A stretch of DNA of 35,959 bases from CAZMOK01 sp964644135 (GTDB lineage: Bacteria > Bacteroidota > Bacteroidia > Bacteroidales > JAGOPY01). The notes beneath the pieces are model-generated. The model was not told the origin of the DNA. It did no database searches and saw only the letters and a program-made list of their open reading frames with translations. The stretch is from positions 1 through 35,959 of the forward strand of contig CAZXWD010000021.1 in NCBI GenBank assembly GCA_964644135.1, written 5' to 3'. Position numbers and translations under genes: made by a program. Positions 15,668-23,981 of this stretch are shown here, piece by piece. Position 1 is the first letter of the stretch; each line of letters starts with the position of its first letter.

Positions 15668-16810
15668 ATGCCCGGCATCTATATACATATACCCTTCTGC
15701 AAACAAAAGTGCTATTACTGCAACTTTTTCTCCCTGGCAACTACCCGTTACAGGGATGAATTCATCCGGGCACTGCTGAAAGAAATTGACTTAAAGAATA
15801 ATTACCTCGAAGACCAGCATATCACCACAATTTATTTTGGCGGCGGAACCCCATCACTGCTGTCAACAGACGAAATAAACCTTATTCTTGACAGGCTGGC
15901 CAGGCATTTCCGGATCGATGAAAAAGCTGAAATAACCTTTGAAGCAAACCCTGACGACATAACACCGGAAAAAGCAAGGCAACTGATGGAGACAAAAGTC
16001 AACCGGATCAGCCTTGGTGTGCAATCCTTTCACAACGACGACCTTGTTTACCTAAACAGGGTTCACAATGGAGTCCAGGCAAAAAAAAGCATTGATATGC
16101 TCAGGGAGGTCGGGTTTACCAGCCTCACTATCGACCTGATCTACGGATTCCCAACGCTGACAGAGCAAAAGTGGAAAGAAAATCTTTCCGTGTTCTTCAG
16201 TCTCGGTTTGAAACATCTTTCTGCCTATGCACTCACAGTTGAAAATAAAACTGCACTTGCCTACCTTATCAGGAAAAAGAAAGTTGAGCCTGTAAACGAA
16301 GAGGACCAGGTGAAACACTTCCGCATCCTTACAAAGATGATGGAAGAACAGGGATTTGTCCATTATGAAATATCGAATTTTGCCAGACCCGGCCACTATT
16401 CCAGGCACAACAGCATATACTGGCTTGGGGGGCATTACCTGGGGCTGGGCCCTTCAGCCCATTCCTTTAACGGCAAAGAGAGGCAATGGAATATTTCAAG
16501 CCTCTCCAAATACATAGGCCTGAAAGATATCACCTCTGTTGTTGAAGAAACAGAATACCTTACCCCCGTTCAGCAATTCAATGAATATGTAATGACTTCT
16601 CTCAGGACTGTCTGGGGCTGCGACCTCGAGCATATAGAAAATGTATTTGGCAAAAAGGTTTCTTCCGGCCTGGAATCCCGGGCATCAATCTTCATAGAGC
16701 AGGGAAGGATCACCAAAGAAGGGAGTAAGCTGTTCCTTACTTCAGAAGGCAAGCTCTTTGCCGATGGCATCACTTCTGAACTTTTCCTCGACGAGGGCTC
16801 AGGGCTTTAG
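15668..16810 (+). CDS. hemW: Radical SAM heme chaperone HemW
   Basis: A 380-residue HemW (formerly called an oxygen-independent coproporphyrinogen oxidase-like protein). It binds heme and a [4Fe-4S] cluster and delivers heme to membrane proteins. The start MPGIYIHIPFC with CKQKCYYC (Cys11, 15, 18) is diagnostic; YFGGGTPSLL, LGVQSF and DLIYGFPTLT follow. True HemN has an additional cysteine and a longer N-terminal region, absent here. A TTG at 15644 is in frame but lies inside the hairpin element, so ATG at 15668 is used. The last 12 bp overlap the 3' end of the convergent EEP-family gene. Confidence 0.93.
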   Translation: MPGIYIHIPFCKQKCYYCNFFSLATTRYRDEFIRALLKEIDLKNNYLEDQHITTIYFGGGTPSLLSTDEINLILDRLARHFRIDEKAEITFEANPDDITPEKARQLMETKVNRISLGVQSFHNDDLVYLNRVHNGVQAKKSIDMLREVGFTSLTIDLIYGFPTLTEQKWKENLSVFFSLGLKHLSAYALTVENKTALAYLIRKKKVEPVNEEDQVKHFRILTKMMEEQGFVHYEISNFARPGHYSRHNSIYWLGGHYLGLGPSAHSFNGKERQWNISSLSKYIGLKDITSVVEETEYLTPVQQFNEYVMTSLRTVWGCDLEHIENVFGKKVSSGLESRASIFIEQGRITKEGSKLFLTSEGKLFADGITSELFLDEGSGL

Positions 16811-17848
16811 TCTTACCTGTATGGTTACGGGATGATGGTCGGAATTCTCGAAATTAAGATCAACAGTGATGGTTTCAAGCACTTCAACATTGGGTGAGGC
16901 CACGAAAAAATCGATGGTTGTGGTGGGGGTCCTGCTACGCAGGTAGGATTCGAGCAGGGAACGGTTAGTAGGTGTTTTCTGATCGAAAGCCCAGGTCCAG
17001 CCTTCAGGGAAAAAACCGGGTGGTATCTCCGGTTTTATATTAAATTGCATATCACCGGTAGTGCAGAGATAGACAAGCAAACCCTCGGGGTTCATATTCC
17101 AGTCGCCGCCTGTGATCACATAATTCCCTCTTTCATATTCATCGAGCATGACTGAACGGAGGGCCTCCAGTTGTTTCGTCCTAAGCTCGCCATCATCAAA
17201 TGCAGAGTTATGCGTATTGATGACCACAAGCTCCTTTCCGGAGGAGGTTGCATACCTGTTCTTTATGAAGCACCTGTCGGGCATGAACAGCCCGGTGGGC
17301 CAGCTAAAATTACCTTCGAAGGCAATCCTCCCGGAGCTCTGTGGCGGAAACGAGCTGATGAGGGCCATACCTGATCTTACCTTGCCCAGCGGCCTTATCA
17401 GGGGTACCGGTACATAATTAACCCTGTAATTAAACGCAAAATTTGAATGGTACCCTGTAAAAACCGATCTTATTCCTGCATATTGATCATTATAATAGCT
17501 TCGCTTTGAAGAAACATCAATTTCCTGGAGCAAAACAAATTCATGATCGCCTGAAAATTCCTCCAATTTCTCCTGTATGCCCTGCCAGTATTTCTTATAG
17601 AGGATTTCCGATGGCCTTACCTGCTTTCCTCCGTCGTAAAAAAAATCCATCTCCCTTCCCAGCCCGGCATACCCGATGTTCCAGGTCACCAGTGAAAGTG
17701 TGTCATCCACTGGTCTGGCAGCCGTTTCTTCCACTGACCCGAGATCTATGACTTCTTCGGGCCTGTAATCAGAAAGGGTTGCGAGCACCAGAAAAAGCAA
17801 TGGTACCAATACCACAACGAAAACTATGATTATTAGGGTTTTTCTCAT
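16799..17848 (-). CDS. Endonuclease/exonuclease/phosphatase family protein, membrane-anchored
   Basis: A 349-residue protein with an N-terminal helix (about residues 4-23) that acts as an uncleaved anchor or signal. The rest is a metal-dependent phosphoesterase fold of the EEP superfamily. Catalytic motifs are all present: TWNIGYAG (Asn57), LLQEID (Glu109), INTHNSAF (His213), TGGDWNMNP (Asp249, Asn251), TIDFF (Asp313) and SDHHP (Asp337, His338). The superfamily includes DNases, sphingomyelinases and inositol phosphatases, so the substrate cannot be named; the anchor places the active site outside the cytoplasm. Its 3' end overlaps hemW tail to tail by 12 bp. Confidence 0.88.
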   Translation of the reverse strand: MRKTLIIIVFVVVLVPLLFLVLATLSDYRPEEVIDLGSVEETAARPVDDTLSLVTWNIGYAGLGREMDFFYDGGKQVRPSEILYKKYWQGIQEKLEEFSGDHEFVLLQEIDVSSKRSYYNDQYAGIRSVFTGYHSNFAFNYRVNYVPVPLIRPLGKVRSGMALISSFPPQSSGRIAFEGNFSWPTGLFMPDRCFIKNRYATSSGKELVVINTHNSAFDDGELRTKQLEALRSVMLDEYERGNYVITGGDWNMNPEGLLVYLCTTGDMQFNIKPEIPPGFFPEGWTWAFDQKTPTNRSLLESYLRSRTPTTTIDFFVASPNVEVLETITVDLNFENSDHHPVTIQVRLKP

Positions 17849-17892
17849 TCCCGGCCTGCTTTAAGCGGCCTAAAATTAACCAATAAATTTTA

Positions 17893-17900
17893 TACTTTTG
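17893..17900 (+). promoter_or_regulatory. Candidate -7 box (TACTTTTG) for the GH3-LysE operon
   Basis: TACTTTTG matches TAnnTTTG exactly, 24 bp upstream of the GH3 ATG. No TTTG is found at the -33 spacing. Confidence 0.4.
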
Positions 17901-17924
17901 TCCGCGAATCAAGCATTCTGAAAC

Positions 17925-19460
17925 ATGCCCATATTAGGTTCGATAGTTAAGAAGGCATACGAGATAAAGCACATGCCCGCGAGGAAAAAAAAGCGTGTTG
18001 ATCCGTATAAGGCTCAGGTAAGGGTATTGAGGAAGCTTATCAAAAAAGCACAATTCACTGCCTTTGGAGAACATTACGGGTTCTCCGAAATGCTCCGCCA
18101 GGATGATATTGTAAAGGTTTTCAAATCGAAAGTGCCAACCTGCGATTACAACAGCATGTTCAAGAATTGGTGGTACAGGGCCTTGCAGGGAGAGGCATTC
18201 GTAACGTGGCCCGGAAGGGTCAAGTATTTTGCCCTTACTTCTGGCACTTCCGAGGCTTCAAGCAAGCAGATCCCGGTGACGCAGGACATGATCCGTGCCA
18301 TCCGAAAAACAAGCATAAGGCAACTTGTATCAACAGTTGAATATAATTTCCCTTTAGAGTTTTATGAAAAGGGCATACTGATGATAGGAGGAAGCACACA
18401 CCTTCAATACAACGGTACTTATTATGAAGGTGACCTTTCCGGCATCTCGGCCAGCAACATTCCTTTCTGGTTCCAGCATTTTTACAAACCCGGAAGGCGT
18501 ATATCCAAAGAGAGGGACTGGACGACCAAGCTCGACGAAATCATAAAATCAGCAAAAGACTGGGACATCGGTGTTATTGTCGGCGTGCCTGCATGGATCC
18601 AGATCATCCTTGAAAAGATCATCAAACATTACAATGTTGAAACAATCCACGATATCTGGCCCGATCTTTCTGTTTATGTTCATAGCGGTGTAGCTTTCCA
18701 GCCATACGAGAAAGCATTTGAAAAGCTCTTTTCAAAGCCGGTTATCTACAATGAGTCGTACCTGGCTTCTGAAGGTTACATAGCCTACCAGAACAGGTTT
18801 GATAAAAGGGTAATGAAGATGGTGGTTGACAATGGCCTTTTCTACGAGTTCGTGCCCTTTACGCAGGAAAATTTCGACCTGGATGGAAATATGGTCGAAA
18901 ACCCCCGTACCCTTACTATAAACGAAGTTGAGGAAAACAAAGAATACGCACTGCTTCTTTCAACCTGTGCCGGGGCATGGCGCTATCTCATCGGAGATAC
19001 CATAAAATTCACCTCCAGGGAGGAGGGTGAAATTGTGATAACAGGTCGTACAAAACATTTCCTTAGCATTTGCGGCGAGCACCTTTCGCAGGACAACATG
19101 AACATGGCCGTAAAGATGCTGAGCGACGAATTAAATGTTGAGATCAGGGAGTTCACGGTTGCCGGTATTGAATACGACACCATGTTTGCACACAAGTGGT
19201 TCCTGGGAACTGATGAAAACCTTGATCCCAATGTAGCTAAAGAGAAAATAGACGAATACCTGAAGGTACTGAACGACGACTACCGTGTGGAACGGATCGC
19301 TGCCATCAAGGAAGTTTTTGTTGAGGTCCTTCCCTCAGAAGCTTTCAGCAGGTGGATGAAGATCCATAACAAGGAAGGGGGGGCCAACAAATTCCCAAGG
19401 GTATTGAAAAAGAATCAGTTGAAAGAGTGGGAGGAATACCTCCGCGAACACAAATACTAA
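17925..19460 (+). CDS. GH3-family acyl-acid amido synthetase-like protein
   Basis: A 511-residue member of the GH3 family, ANL-like adenylating enzymes named from plant proteins that join amino acids to auxin or jasmonate. The ATP-binding signature ALTSGTSEASSKQIPVT lies near residue 103. Further motifs are MIGGSTHL, the Tyr-rich YNESYLASEGYIAYQ segment near 280, and WRYLIGDTIKF near 350, followed by a short C-terminal domain. Homologues are widespread in Bacteroidetes, but I know of no established substrate there. The LysE-type exporter starts 7 bp after its stop, so the two are probably co-transcribed. Synthesis of an acyl-amino acid or similar amide is the family-based expectation. Confidence 0.9.
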   Translation: MPILGSIVKKAYEIKHMPARKKKRVDPYKAQVRVLRKLIKKAQFTAFGEHYGFSEMLRQDDIVKVFKSKVPTCDYNSMFKNWWYRALQGEAFVTWPGRVKYFALTSGTSEASSKQIPVTQDMIRAIRKTSIRQLVSTVEYNFPLEFYEKGILMIGGSTHLQYNGTYYEGDLSGISASNIPFWFQHFYKPGRRISKERDWTTKLDEIIKSAKDWDIGVIVGVPAWIQIILEKIIKHYNVETIHDIWPDLSVYVHSGVAFQPYEKAFEKLFSKPVIYNESYLASEGYIAYQNRFDKRVMKMVVDNGLFYEFVPFTQENFDLDGNMVENPRTLTINEVEENKEYALLLSTCAGAWRYLIGDTIKFTSREEGEIVITGRTKHFLSICGEHLSQDNMNMAVKMLSDELNVEIREFTVAGIEYDTMFAHKWFLGTDENLDPNVAKEKIDEYLKVLNDDYRVERIAAIKEVFVEVLPSEAFSRWMKIHNKEGGANKFPRVLKKNQLKEWEEYLREHKY

Positions 19461-19467
19461 TTCCCCT

Positions 19468-20118
19468 ATGTCTGCATTGCTTGAAGGGATCGCGCTTGGT
19501 TTCACCCTGTCACTTGTATTCGGTTTCGGGCCGGCGCTTTTTGCGCTTATCCAAACAAGCATACACAGGGGTTTCTGGTCAGGAGCCCTGCTGGCTTTTG
19601 GGATTTTCCTGAGCGACCTTCTGCTGGTTGGCTTTGGCTTTGTAGGTGCCGTCAAGATCTTTTATAAGCCCCACAACCAGTATCTTTTTGGGCTACTGGG
19701 CGGAATTGTGCTGATCATATTCGGCATTGTGACAATCACCAGGAAAGTCAAAATAGACCGGGAAACCGGCGAAGAGAAAGAGCATGTCAATAAGCCCGGC
19801 CCGCTGACTTACATTCTGAAAGGTTTCTTCATCAATATTACAAACCCCTTTGTGTGGATCTTCTGGATGGGTGTGGTCGTTGGGTTCACGGCAAATTACA
19901 AGGGCACCCTGCTGTCGCTGGTAATTTTCTTCGCTGCCGCACTGGGCACCATCTTTTCATTTGATCTCCTGAAATGCTTTTCGGCCTATAAGATCAAAAA
20001 ATACCTCCAGCCACATTACATAACCTGGATCAACCGTGTTGCCGGCGTAGGAATTGTTTTGTTCGGGATATACCTGATAATCCGCACTGTGTTCGAACTA
20101 GGGAACGGAGTGGTTTAG
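19468..20118 (+). CDS. LysE/RhtB-family amino acid exporter
   Basis: A 216-residue inner-membrane protein with about six helices. The N-terminus LLEGIALGFTLSLVFGFGPALFALIQTSIHRGFWSGALLAFGI is the LysE-family signature region, including the GP motif. A helix-breaking ITNPFVWIFWMG segment follows in the middle. Members export amino acids or their derivatives using the proton gradient. Its start is 7 bp after the GH3 stop. The substrate is unknown; adjacency to an amide synthetase makes an amino acid conjugate a reasonable guess. Confidence 0.88.
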   Translation: MSALLEGIALGFTLSLVFGFGPALFALIQTSIHRGFWSGALLAFGIFLSDLLLVGFGFVGAVKIFYKPHNQYLFGLLGGIVLIIFGIVTITRKVKIDRETGEEKEHVNKPGPLTYILKGFFINITNPFVWIFWMGVVVGFTANYKGTLLSLVIFFAAALGTIFSFDLLKCFSAYKIKKYLQPHYITWINRVAGVGIVLFGIYLIIRTVFELGNGVV

Positions 20119-20166
20119 TATCTGATAATTTATTAATTTCACAGTCTTACTAAAAAACCCCCGGAT

Positions 20167-20712
20167 ATGAAAAATTCAAGCTGGATCATTTTGGGCATCA
20201 GCGCCCTCATTATGCTTTTCTTTGGAATTATGGTGCTTTTTATAAAGGATGATGCGGTCACCTCCCTGGCCCGCTCCATCGGTTTCCTGATCCTTGCCGC
20301 AGGTATAATACTGATGGTGATGGCCATAATGAACCGAAACAGGGAAGACGCCCCCTTCACCGCATTCATGATCACTGCCGTTGCGGCAATAGTAATTGGC
20401 GCATTCATAGCTTTTTTTACCACTGAGTCGTTGTCGTTGTTCATAATCCTTTTCGGTATATGGGCGGTAATTATAGGCCTTATCGAACTGTTCCTTCTGC
20501 TCAGGTATAAGTTCGAGCCGAAACACAGAAATGTCATTCTATTTACCGGGCTACTTACCATAGTGTTCGGTATCATTTTGTTTTTCAATCCTTTCACCGG
20601 CCCCAGGATACTGGTGGTGACGGCGGCAGTTATGGCTATAATCAGCGGGGGCGGGAATATCTATACCGCCTGGCTTTTACGGTCGTTGCCCTCAAAAAAG
20701 GTTAAAAAGTAA
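20167..20712 (+). CDS. DUF308/HdeD-like membrane protein
   Basis: A 181-residue membrane protein with six predicted helices arranged as three repeated hairpins of the DUF308 (HdeD) type. Each pair begins near a glycine-rich turn (ILGISALIMLFFGI, FGIWAVIIGLIEL, VFGIILFFNPFTG). HdeD in E. coli is linked to acid resistance, but no general function is established. It ends in a basic SKKVKK tail. It starts 48 bp after the LysE-type gene and probably shares its transcript. It converges with recJ across 19 bp. Confidence 0.8.
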   Translation: MKNSSWIILGISALIMLFFGIMVLFIKDDAVTSLARSIGFLILAAGIILMVMAIMNRNREDAPFTAFMITAVAAIVIGAFIAFFTTESLSLFIILFGIWAVIIGLIELFLLLRYKFEPKHRNVILFTGLLTIVFGIILFFNPFTGPRILVVTAAVMAIISGGGNIYTAWLLRSLPSKKVKK

Positions 20713-20731
20713 TTAACGGAGGGGGACTACC

Positions 20732-22483
20732 TCATTCCTGATCATGGCCGGGGATCTTTATGTCCTTGATGTTGAGCTGTAATGATTTCTGGCCGTTCCA
20801 TTCATTTTCCTCAATATGATAACATATATTGAATGCCCCGCCGGTCTTTATATAGTCGATATTCTCACCTTGCTGGAAAGCTATTGATGAAATGGGGAAA
20901 CCCGAAACTTCAAGCTGTACTACGGTCAGTTTAAGGTGGTTGTTGCCAACGATCCGGGCATAACCGGTGTCAATAAGGTTATCTGTCTGGAATACCGGCG
21001 ACATATTGCCCGGGCCGAAAGGGGCAAACTGCTTCAGGATCCTGTAGAACTTTGTATTAATGTCTTTCAGATAGAGCTTTGAATCTATCTCGATCTCAGG
21101 TACAAGCATGCTTTCCTCAATATGCTCAACAACATATTCTTCAAACCTTTTTCTGAAGTTTTCAAAATTATCAGGTTTGAGCGACAACCCTGCTGCATAG
21201 GTGTGGCCACCGAAATGCTCAAGATATTCACCGCAGGAATCTACGGCATCATATATGTCGAATCCCTTTATCGACCTGGCCGAACCGGTTATCATACCAT
21301 CCGACAGTGTGAGGACTACGGTGGGCTTGTAATACGTTTCGATGAGCCTGGAGGCCACAATACCTATGACGCCCTTATGCCACGACGGGTCGTAAACAAC
21401 AGTGCTGGAAGCTTTCAGCATATCTTCATTTGCCAGGATCATTTCAAGTGCCTGTGAAGTGGCAAGTGAATCCAGGTTTTTCCTTTCGGTATTCATTACA
21501 TTGATCTGCTGGCCAAGCGTATAGGCCTTTGCTGCATCATCCGAAATAAGCAGTTCAACTGAATTCTTGGCGCTTTCAATCCTGCCGGCAGCATTTATCC
21601 TGGGGCCTACAATAAAAACAAGGTCATTGATTGTAAGGTCCCGCTTCACGTCCGTGGCCGAATTGTTGTTCCGCCCTGCTTTACTAACGTTCAGAATGGC
21701 TTCGATACCCGGCCTCGGTTTTTCATTGAGGTATTTGAGCCCATAATAGGCCAGGATCCTGTTTTCACCGGTGATGGGGACTATATCACTGGCGATGCTT
21801 ACTACTACCAGGTCGAGGAATTTCCTTAGCTTTTCGAACCTGATGTTGTTCTTGCTGGCGTATGCCTGGATTAATTTAAAGCCGACACCGCATCCTGAAA
21901 GTTCCTTATAAGGGTATTCACAGTCATCTCTCTTAGGATCGAGGATCGCGTGTGCCGGCGGCAGCTTTTCACCCGGCCGGTGGTGGTCGCATATTATGAA
22001 ATCAATGCCCAGCGTGCTTGCATACTCTATCTTCTCAACTGCTTTGATTCCACAATCGAGTGCAATAATGAGGCTGACACCGATATTCTTTGCATGATCG
22101 ATGCCTTTGTACGAAACCCCGTAGCCTTCATCATACCTGTCGGGCACGTAAAAATAAACCTCCTCGTAAAAATCCTTGAGAAAAGTATATACGAGTGAAA
22201 CTGCGGTTGTGCCGTCCACATCATAATCACCATAAATAAGTATCTTTTCACCTCCCGTGACCGCTCTTCGAATTCTCTCCACGGCAAGGTGCATATCCTT
22301 CATCAGGAAAGGATCATGAAGGTGTTCCAGTTTAGGCCTGAAGTAGGCTTTGGCTTCATCATAAGTATTGACCCCCCTCTGCACTAATAGGTTGGCCAGG
22401 GTAGGATCAATGTTTAATTCTGAAGATAATCGCTTAACTACCTGAGGGTCACCTTGCTTTTTTAATACCCAGCGCTTCTCCAT
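20732..22483 (-). CDS. recJ: Single-stranded-DNA-specific exonuclease RecJ
   Basis: A 583-residue 5'-3' single-strand exonuclease of the DHH family, acting in RecFOR recombination, mismatch repair and base excision repair. The metal-binding motifs are visible: IYGDYDVDGTTA (Asp86, 88, 90), ICDHHRPGE (Asp166, His167, His168), and GPRINAAGRIESA near residue 295. The DHHA1 domain contains WHKGVIGIVASRL and the C-terminal OB-fold domain follows GPGNMSPVF. Length is normal. It is transcribed after the MacB-like permease with a 132-bp spacer that shows an imperfect TTTG...TATATTTA pair on the minus strand, so it may have its own promoter. Confidence 0.97.
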   Translation of the reverse strand: MEKRWVLKKQGDPQVVKRLSSELNIDPTLANLLVQRGVNTYDEAKAYFRPKLEHLHDPFLMKDMHLAVERIRRAVTGGEKILIYGDYDVDGTTAVSLVYTFLKDFYEEVYFYVPDRYDEGYGVSYKGIDHAKNIGVSLIIALDCGIKAVEKIEYASTLGIDFIICDHHRPGEKLPPAHAILDPKRDDCEYPYKELSGCGVGFKLIQAYASKNNIRFEKLRKFLDLVVVSIASDIVPITGENRILAYYGLKYLNEKPRPGIEAILNVSKAGRNNNSATDVKRDLTINDLVFIVGPRINAAGRIESAKNSVELLISDDAAKAYTLGQQINVMNTERKNLDSLATSQALEMILANEDMLKASSTVVYDPSWHKGVIGIVASRLIETYYKPTVVLTLSDGMITGSARSIKGFDIYDAVDSCGEYLEHFGGHTYAAGLSLKPDNFENFRKRFEEYVVEHIEESMLVPEIEIDSKLYLKDINTKFYRILKQFAPFGPGNMSPVFQTDNLIDTGYARIVGNNHLKLTVVQLEVSGFPISSIAFQQGENIDYIKTGGAFNICYHIEENEWNGQKSLQLNIKDIKIPGHDQE

Positions 22484-22615
22484 ACGATTTGATAAATATA
22501 GTTAAAAAATATTCATCATTTATCAAAGAATTCGCCGATAATACCTGTTGTGATCCCCACTTTTTTTTAAGAAAGTAGCTCAGACATACCTGGGCGTGCT
22601 TTTAGCGGATTTTCA

Positions 22616-23866
22616 TCAGAATGATGACCGCATGGCTTCAACCGGGTCGAGCCTTGAAGCCTGCAGGGCAGGTATTAGTCCTGAAATAAGGCCTATTCCC
22701 GCCGAAACCCCCAGGCCGATGGCGACATTTCCCCGGGTAAGGATAAAATCCATCCCTGTCATATCGGAAGGTAAAAGGGTAAGCGCATAGACCACCAGAA
22801 GCCCTACAACACCACCAAATAGGGAAAGGAAAACAGCTTCTGACAAAAACTGTACGAGTATGAAATATCTTTTACACCCCAGGGATTTTTGTATCCCGAT
22901 GATGCTTGTCCGTTCCTTTACAGAAACAAACATAATATTTGCTATCCCGAAGCCCCCCACAAGAAGTGAAAACCCGCCTATTATCCATCCCACAATAGCT
23001 ATGGTATTGAAAAATGCATTTATTTCTTCAGTCAGCAGGTCGATCTTGTTAATGGCAAAATTATCCTTGGCCCTGGGCTTGAGGCTCCTGACCGACCGAA
23101 GGATACCTGTAAGTTCGTCTTTAAGTTCTTCCAGGCTTACACCTGGCTTTGCCTTTACCATCAGGGTAGTGCCGTTGAGATTCCTGAGGTCGAGAAAATT
23201 TCTTGCAAAGTTGACCGGTAATATGACTTTTTCATCGGCTGAATTGCCAAAAATATCTTCCCCTTCTTTTTTCAGCACACCGATAACCTCAACCTTATTG
23301 CCGAATATTTTTATTCGTTTTCCCACCGCCCCTGTGCCGGGAAACAGGTTTTCTGCAATATTGTGACCGATCAAAGCAACGTTTTTGCCGCTGCTAAATT
23401 CAACAGGCGAAAAATAGCGCCCTTCAGCTATATCAATGGTCATGAGTCTGTCGTATGCGTCTGAAACGGCTTCTATACTAACATCCTCAATACTGTTGTT
23501 CCGGAATTTTACGGTGCGGTTTACCGAAGCTGTGAAAACAACTGCCTCAGAAGCAACTGACCTTCTCTGGATCTCCCGCAGGTCGGAAAGACGGGGCTCA
23601 GGTCTTTTCATGAATTCCCACCACTCATATTCACCCCCTTCTGCGGTCCAGGGCCATTTCTGAATATAAAGCACATCATTCCCAAGTGATTGCAGGCTTT
23701 CCCTGATCTCAATTTCTAAGGAGTCAAATATTGTAAAAACTGAAATGATCGAGAATATACCTATGGTTATGCCGAGAAGCGACAAAGCGGTCCTGAGCTT
23801 GTTAACCAGTATCTCGTGCAATGCAAATACAAGGCTTTCTTTTATCAGTTTTAGTAACGTATACAT
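22616..23866 (-). CDS. MacB-like ABC transporter permease (FtsX domain)
   Basis: A 416-residue permease with an N-terminal helix (about 22-45), a periplasmic MacB_PCD domain (about 46-280) and three C-terminal helices of the FtsX domain, ending with the common LDPVEAMR motif. LLGITIGIFSIISVFTIFDSL is the typical first segment. Such permeases couple a cytoplasmic ATPase to mechanical work on lipoproteins, peptides or antibiotics across the periplasm. No ATPase or membrane fusion protein gene is adjacent, so the partner must be encoded elsewhere. This is common for Bacteroidetes MacB-like permeases. Substrate unknown. Confidence 0.9.
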   Translation of the reverse strand: MYTLLKLIKESLVFALHEILVNKLRTALSLLGITIGIFSIISVFTIFDSLEIEIRESLQSLGNDVLYIQKWPWTAEGGEYEWWEFMKRPEPRLSDLREIQRRSVASEAVVFTASVNRTVKFRNNSIEDVSIEAVSDAYDRLMTIDIAEGRYFSPVEFSSGKNVALIGHNIAENLFPGTGAVGKRIKIFGNKVEVIGVLKKEGEDIFGNSADEKVILPVNFARNFLDLRNLNGTTLMVKAKPGVSLEELKDELTGILRSVRSLKPRAKDNFAINKIDLLTEEINAFFNTIAIVGWIIGGFSLLVGGFGIANIMFVSVKERTSIIGIQKSLGCKRYFILVQFLSEAVFLSLFGGVVGLLVVYALTLLPSDMTGMDFILTRGNVAIGLGVSAGIGLISGLIPALQASRLDPVEAMRSSF

Positions 23867-23938
23867 ATAGCTGTGTTAACAATGTCTCTTGATCTTATAA
23901 AAATATACAATTCCCGCGATTCCTAGCAAAATATCACT

Positions 23939-23946
23939 TAAATTTG
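23939..23946 (+). promoter_or_regulatory. Candidate -7 box (TAAATTTG) for the purH-mre operon
   Basis: TAAATTTG matches TAnnTTTG. Transcription would begin near 23953, so the in-frame TTG at 23952 cannot be the start, which supports ATG at 23982. No -33 match is seen. Confidence 0.4.
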
Positions 23947-23981
23947 AAACTTTGTTAAAATTAGATAAGAAGGTGATAATC

